From Desulfotomaculum sp. (lineage in GTDB: Bacteria; Bacillota; Desulfotomaculia; Desulfotomaculales; Nap2-2B), in the NCBI GenBank assembly GCA_003513005.1, contig DOTD01000012.1, positions 1-21,039 of the forward strand: a DNA stretch of 21,039 nt, read 5' to 3'. Below are positions 17,951 through 21,039 of this stretch, one piece after another. The position numbers and the translations under genes are program-made. The notes under the pieces were generated by a model that saw nothing but the letters and a program-made list of their open reading frames with translations, was not told the origin of the DNA and ran no database searches. Each line of letters begins with the position of its first letter. The stretch's first letter is position 1.

Positions 17951-19472
17951 GGTTGTTAAAACAATTCAGGATTACCTGCCCGCCCTTTATTTCGTTTTCG
18001 GCCGCAAGCGAACGGAAGTCCTTGCCGAGGAACTCGGTTCGACCTGGGATTTTCTCGATTTAAAGGAAAAGCAGACGGTAAGCGGGATTATACAGGACGC
18101 AATTGCGGCAAACCCGGGGATTTTCGGCGCCCGCAGGCAGAATCTCCAGTTCCTGCTGCAGAAGGGAATCGCCTACCACCATGCCGGGCTTGCTCCCGTA
18201 CTCAAGGAGCTGATTGAAGAGCTCTACGAGAAACGGCTGATTTACGTTTTATTCTGCACGGAAACCTTCGCCGTGGGCGTGAATTTTCCGGCCGCCAGCA
18301 CCGTTTTTGATTCCTGCCGCAAATGGGACGGGTGGAGGTTCCGCCCCCTGATTAACAGGGAGTTTTTCCAGATGGCCGGCAGGGCAGGCCGCCGGGGATA
18401 TGACGAAATCGGCCACGTTTTTGTGCGCATGGACAGCCGCTACCCGGAGCAAACGGGATTCTACAATGAGCAGGATGTTGAGCCCGTCAGAAGCAGGCTG
18501 GTTATCTCGCCCAATACGGTCCTAAGCCTGCTCAACTGGAAAACGCCTGAAGAGATCAACCAGTTTCTGGAGAAGAACCTGGCCGTTTATCAAAATTCAA
18601 AGAAAATCCGCCAATTGGGAGACGAACTGGCTTCACTCCGGGGGAAGGAGGAAGAATCGCAGGCTTTATTCTGTGAGGACAGAAACGGCCCCGGATGCCA
18701 GCTGTACCGCCTGGGCTTGAGGCGTGAGATGAATATTATGAGAAGGCGCAAAAAACGCACTAACGTCGATCCCAAGGAGCGCCGCCGGGAGATTAAGGCA
18801 GCCCTGAAAACGCCGCGCAAGGAATGCGACTACCTTCCCTGCCTGGAAGCGGACAAGAAGTTAAGAACCATTTCGGAGAAGAAAAAACTGGTTGAGCTGA
18901 AGAAAGAAAGCCTGCAGGAAAACTCCCAGGATTACAAGCAGGAGTTTGAAAACGTCCGGCTTCTGCTGGATGACCTCGGTTATGTGAATGGCAGGAAACT
19001 GTTGCCCCGCGGGCTGTTCGCCACCAATATTCATGTCCAGGAAATCCTGGTCACGGAGCTCGTCTTCTCGGGGATAATCCCCGGCGCCTCTCCCTTAGAG
19101 GCGGCGGCAATACTGGCCGGAGTGGATTATCAGCCCGGACGGGACGAATACGTCGAGCGGTGCCCCTTCTCGCTTGAGCATGTCATGCAGCTGCGCAGGT
19201 TTCTTTTAAAAAGCGGCGTGCCGGAGCACTTCTGCTCCTGGAGCCAGCTTCCCGCCGCCCTGGCCGCCGCCTGGTACGAAGGAGCGTCCTTCGAGGACCT
19301 GATGAAAAAATGCAGCCTCGAAGAAGGGGATATTTTTTCCATACTGAGGCGGGAAATCGACCTGCTCCGCCAGATTGAGCGTGCGGCCGGTGAGAATGCT
19401 GAGCTGCGCGACTTTGCCCACAGCCTGCGCCAGGCCATAGACCGCGACGAGATTGCCTTAATCGGCGTATAA
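17919..19472 (+). CDS. Ski2-like RNA helicase, C-terminal half (split gene)
   Basis: The 517-residue frame from ATG 17919 holds RecA domain 2: YLPALYFVFGRKRTEVLAEE (motif IV region), AYHHAGLAPVLKELIEEL, motif V TETFAVGVNFPA (114-125) and motif VI QMAGRAGRRG (151-160). The remaining 350 residues are helical, with a charged coiled-coil stretch (KKLVELKKESLQENSQDYKQ) and a DSHCT-like C-terminal domain (WYEGASFEDLMKKCSLEEGD IFSILRREIDLLRQIE). It overlaps the N-terminal frame by 32 bases. A GCGAGGAAG about 12 bases before the ATG could allow separate initiation, but the conserved sequence runs continuously across the junction, so a single-G frameshift is the better explanation. Full-length relatives unwind RNA for processing or decay; rtcB follows 102 bases later. 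Confidence 0.85.
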   Translation: MRGYSYPTCSEVVKTIQDYLPALYFVFGRKRTEVLAEELGSTWDFLDLKEKQTVSGIIQDAIAANPGIFGARRQNLQFLLQKGIAYHHAGLAPVLKELIEELYEKRLIYVLFCTETFAVGVNFPAASTVFDSCRKWDGWRFRPLINREFFQMAGRAGRRGYDEIGHVFVRMDSRYPEQTGFYNEQDVEPVRSRLVISPNTVLSLLNWKTPEEINQFLEKNLAVYQNSKKIRQLGDELASLRGKEEESQALFCEDRNGPGCQLYRLGLRREMNIMRRRKKRTNVDPKERRREIKAALKTPRKECDYLPCLEADKKLRTISEKKKLVELKKESLQENSQDYKQEFENVRLLLDDLGYVNGRKLLPRGLFATNIHVQEILVTELVFSGIIPGASPLEAAAILAGVDYQPGRDEYVERCPFSLEHVMQLRRFLLKSGVPEHFCSWSQLPAALAAAWYEGASFEDLMKKCSLEEGDIFSILRREIDLLRQIERAAGENAELRDFAHSLRQAIDRDEIALIGV

Positions 19473-19508
19473 GGGGCGCGGGAAGGGCGCAGTTGTGGCG
19501 TATAAGGG
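19464..19508. repeat. Duplicated 12-mer GGCGTATAAGGG at the helicase 3' end
   Basis: Copies at 19464-19475 (spanning the stop codon) and 19497-19508, 33 bases apart. A small local duplication, with more AGTAAGG repetition at about 19526-19548. No terminator is visible between helicase and rtcB. Confidence 0.5.
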
Positions 19509-19574
19509 CAATGCGCTGGCGCTAGTAAGAAGTAAGGTTAAGTAAGGTGCTTTGCGATTTAAGGTGTTTGAACG

Positions 19575-20999
19575 ATGGTTAAACTGATTTCCGAAGGCGT
19601 CAATAGGTACAGGATTGCCCGGGAACAGGGCATGAAAGTCGATGCCGTCGTCTACCTAAACCCCTCCCTGCTTCCCTCTTTGTACGAAGACCGGTCACTG
19701 GAACAGCTGGTCCATGCGGCACAGCTGCCGGGCGTGATTGAACCTGTAATCGGGATGCCCGACATCCACGAGGGTTTCGGACTGCCCATCGGCGGTGTGA
19801 TGGCTGTTTCCGCCGGCGACGGGGTAATCTCCGCCGGAGCTGTGGGGATGGACATCAACTGCGGCGTGCGTCTGATCAGGACCGGCTTGGAAGCGGCGGG
19901 CGTTGAAAAGCAGGTCCTGCGCCGGCTGATGCAAAAAGTTGAGGAATATGTTCCCACCGGCATAGGGAAGAAGAGCCGCCACGACAGCATCACCAGGCAG
20001 GTCTTCGAGCGTGTTGCAAACGGCGGGGCGCAGGAGTTTATCACTTTAGGCCACGGTTCGAAAGAAGACCTGGACTGTATCGAAGAGCAGGGCGTCCTTA
20101 GAGGGGCCGACCTGGGATGCGTGAGCAGGGAGGCTTTCAACAGGGGTCTGCAGCAGCTCGGTACACTCGGAGGCGGCAATCATTTTATAGAATTTCAGGA
20201 AGTAACGGATACTTTTGACAGGAATCTGGCGGATGCCTTCGGCCTTTTCAAGGGGCAGCTCACCGTCATGATCCATACCGGAAGCAGGGGTTTCGGGCAC
20301 CAGATCTGCACCGATTATTCGAAAAGCCTGCTGGCCGTCGCTGAAAAATACAAGATCAGGATGCCCAGCAAGGGGCTTGCCTGCGCGCCGGTAGACTCGC
20401 GCGAGGGCAGGAATTATTATTCCGCGATGGCCTGCGCCGTCAATTTTGCCTTCGCCAATCGCCAGTTGATTATGCATGATGTAATCCGGGCTTTTGAGGA
20501 AATCACAGGCAGGGGCGCCGGCCGGGATATGAAATTAGTTTACGACGTGGCCCATAATATTGCCAAGGTTGAGATGCAAAAGGGGGAGAAACTGCTGGTC
20601 CACCGCAAGGGCGCCACCCGCGCCTTGCCCGCCGGACATCCAGGGAACCCGCCTTTGTACATGGGCACAGGCCATCCGGTTTTGATTCCCGGCAGTATGG
20701 GCACGGCTTCATACGTTCTGGTCGGGCAGACTAAAGCCGGCGAATCTTTTTACTCGGTCAACCACGGCGCCGGAAGAGTCCTGTCCAGGAAGGCGGCCTT
20801 GAAAACCATTACCAAAGAGCAGTTCGACAGGAGCATGGGCGAGGTTTTGTACAACACCCGCAATTACCGCGAGCTTGCCGACGAAGCGCCGGCGGCCTAT
20901 AAGAACATTGAGGATGTTGTAGAAACCCTTGTTACCCTGGGCTTTGCGCGCAAAGTAGCCCGGCTGCGCCCGCTGGCTGTAATCAAAGGCAAAGACTAA
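19575..20999 (+). CDS. rtcB: RNA-splicing ligase RtcB
   Basis: The 474-residue protein joins RNA 2',3'-cyclic phosphate or 3'-phosphate ends to 5'-OH ends using GTP and manganese. Ligands correspond to those of the characterised archaeal enzyme: D93 and C96 (GMDINCGVR), H203 (GGGNHFIEF), H234 (IHTGSRGFGHQI) and H327 (YDVAHNIAK). The guanylated histidine is H397 in SVNHGAGRVLSR. Other hallmarks are MPDIHEGFGLPIGGV (61-75) and HRKGATRALPAGH (343-355). Full length with no damage. The ATG has a modest AAGGTG site 8 bases upstream. It follows the helicase on the same strand; no archease or RtcA gene is visible. A REP-like sequence begins just after the stop. Role here probably RNA repair or tRNA/rRNA healing. 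Confidence 0.97.
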   Translation: MVKLISEGVNRYRIAREQGMKVDAVVYLNPSLLPSLYEDRSLEQLVHAAQLPGVIEPVIGMPDIHEGFGLPIGGVMAVSAGDGVISAGAVGMDINCGVRLIRTGLEAAGVEKQVLRRLMQKVEEYVPTGIGKKSRHDSITRQVFERVANGGAQEFITLGHGSKEDLDCIEEQGVLRGADLGCVSREAFNRGLQQLGTLGGGNHFIEFQEVTDTFDRNLADAFGLFKGQLTVMIHTGSRGFGHQICTDYSKSLLAVAEKYKIRMPSKGLACAPVDSREGRNYYSAMACAVNFAFANRQLIMHDVIRAFEEITGRGAGRDMKLVYDVAHNIAKVEMQKGEKLLVHRKGATRALPAGHPGNPPLYMGTGHPVLIPGSMGTASYVLVGQTKAGESFYSVNHGAGRVLSRKAALKTITKEQFDRSMGEVLYNTRNYRELADEAPAAYKNIEDVVETLVTLGFARKVARLRPLAVIKGKD

Positions 21000-21005
21000 G
21001 GAGAC

Positions 21006-21039
21006 GCACAAGGGGACGGTTCTTAAAGGGTTCAATTGG
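21006..21039. repeat. REP-like 'CACAAGGGGACGGTTCTT' repeat, cut by window edge
   Basis: CACAAGGGGACGGTTCTT follows the rtcB stop by a few bases. I recall this kind of GGGGACG-centred imperfect palindrome as a dispersed element in clostridial genomes; its core resembles the palindrome at 14404-14429. Only one side is visible before the window ends, so pairing cannot be confirmed. Confidence 0.45.

Overview
The window looks like a chromosomal segment of an anaerobic, spore-forming-type Firmicute, most likely Peptococcaceae/Desulfotomaculales (Pelotomaculum-like). Pointers are strong AGGAGG ribosome sites, frequent TTG and GTG starts, a tRNA with encoded CCA, canonical sigma-A promoters, a ferredoxin-type regulator-like protein, a pyruvoyl arginine decarboxylase and REP-like 'GGGGACG' repeats. 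This assignment is inferred from gene content and sequence style only.

Left part (1 to about 7400) is accessory and visibly decaying. It holds the 3' end of an ISAzo13-type transposase abutting an antisense scrap of an aldehyde dehydrogenase; an AbrB-type antitoxin whose RelE/ParE-type toxin is cut to 58 codons; a secreted glycosyl-hydrolase-like protein with a copper-amine-oxidase-like stalk; a Cys-rich 4Fe-4S protein; a cupin with two identical-arm dyads upstream; a DUF5131 gene lacking its N-terminus; a small DUF4405 membrane protein with no ATG; an unrecognised conserved gene broken by two stops and a frameshift that runs straight into YjbQ; and an intact hicB-hicA pair.

Middle part (7500 to 12200), all on the minus strand: an XRE + ImmA/IrrE metallopeptidase fusion with a clear promoter, an adjacent palindrome and a possible small overlapping upstream ORF behind an A9 slippery run; an isolated tRNA-Ala(CGC) with its own promoter and terminator; a small unknown protein; a striking tandem-motif protein (five copies of a 19-residue Tyr/Arg/Asn motif) just downstream of an orphan oligopeptide-binding protein.

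Right part (12300 to 21039) is richer in G+C and core-like: an endonuclease-IV-like TIM-barrel protein opposite the binding protein with a 35-bp dyad between them; a multiply broken hicB; a Gly-rich stress protein; a 120-bp element with 18-bp perfect inverted ends and an internal 26-bp palindrome; a polyamine operon (pyruvoyl arginine decarboxylase, spermidine synthase, agmatinase: arginine to agmatine to putrescine to spermidine); a zinc-ribbon miniprotein convergent with it; a Ski2-like RNA helicase split in two by an apparent single-G insertion; and the RNA ligase RtcB. The helicase and rtcB may form an RNA processing/repair pair. The most unusual items are the tandem-motif protein, the A9 small ORF, the nested inverted-repeat element and the helicase split.
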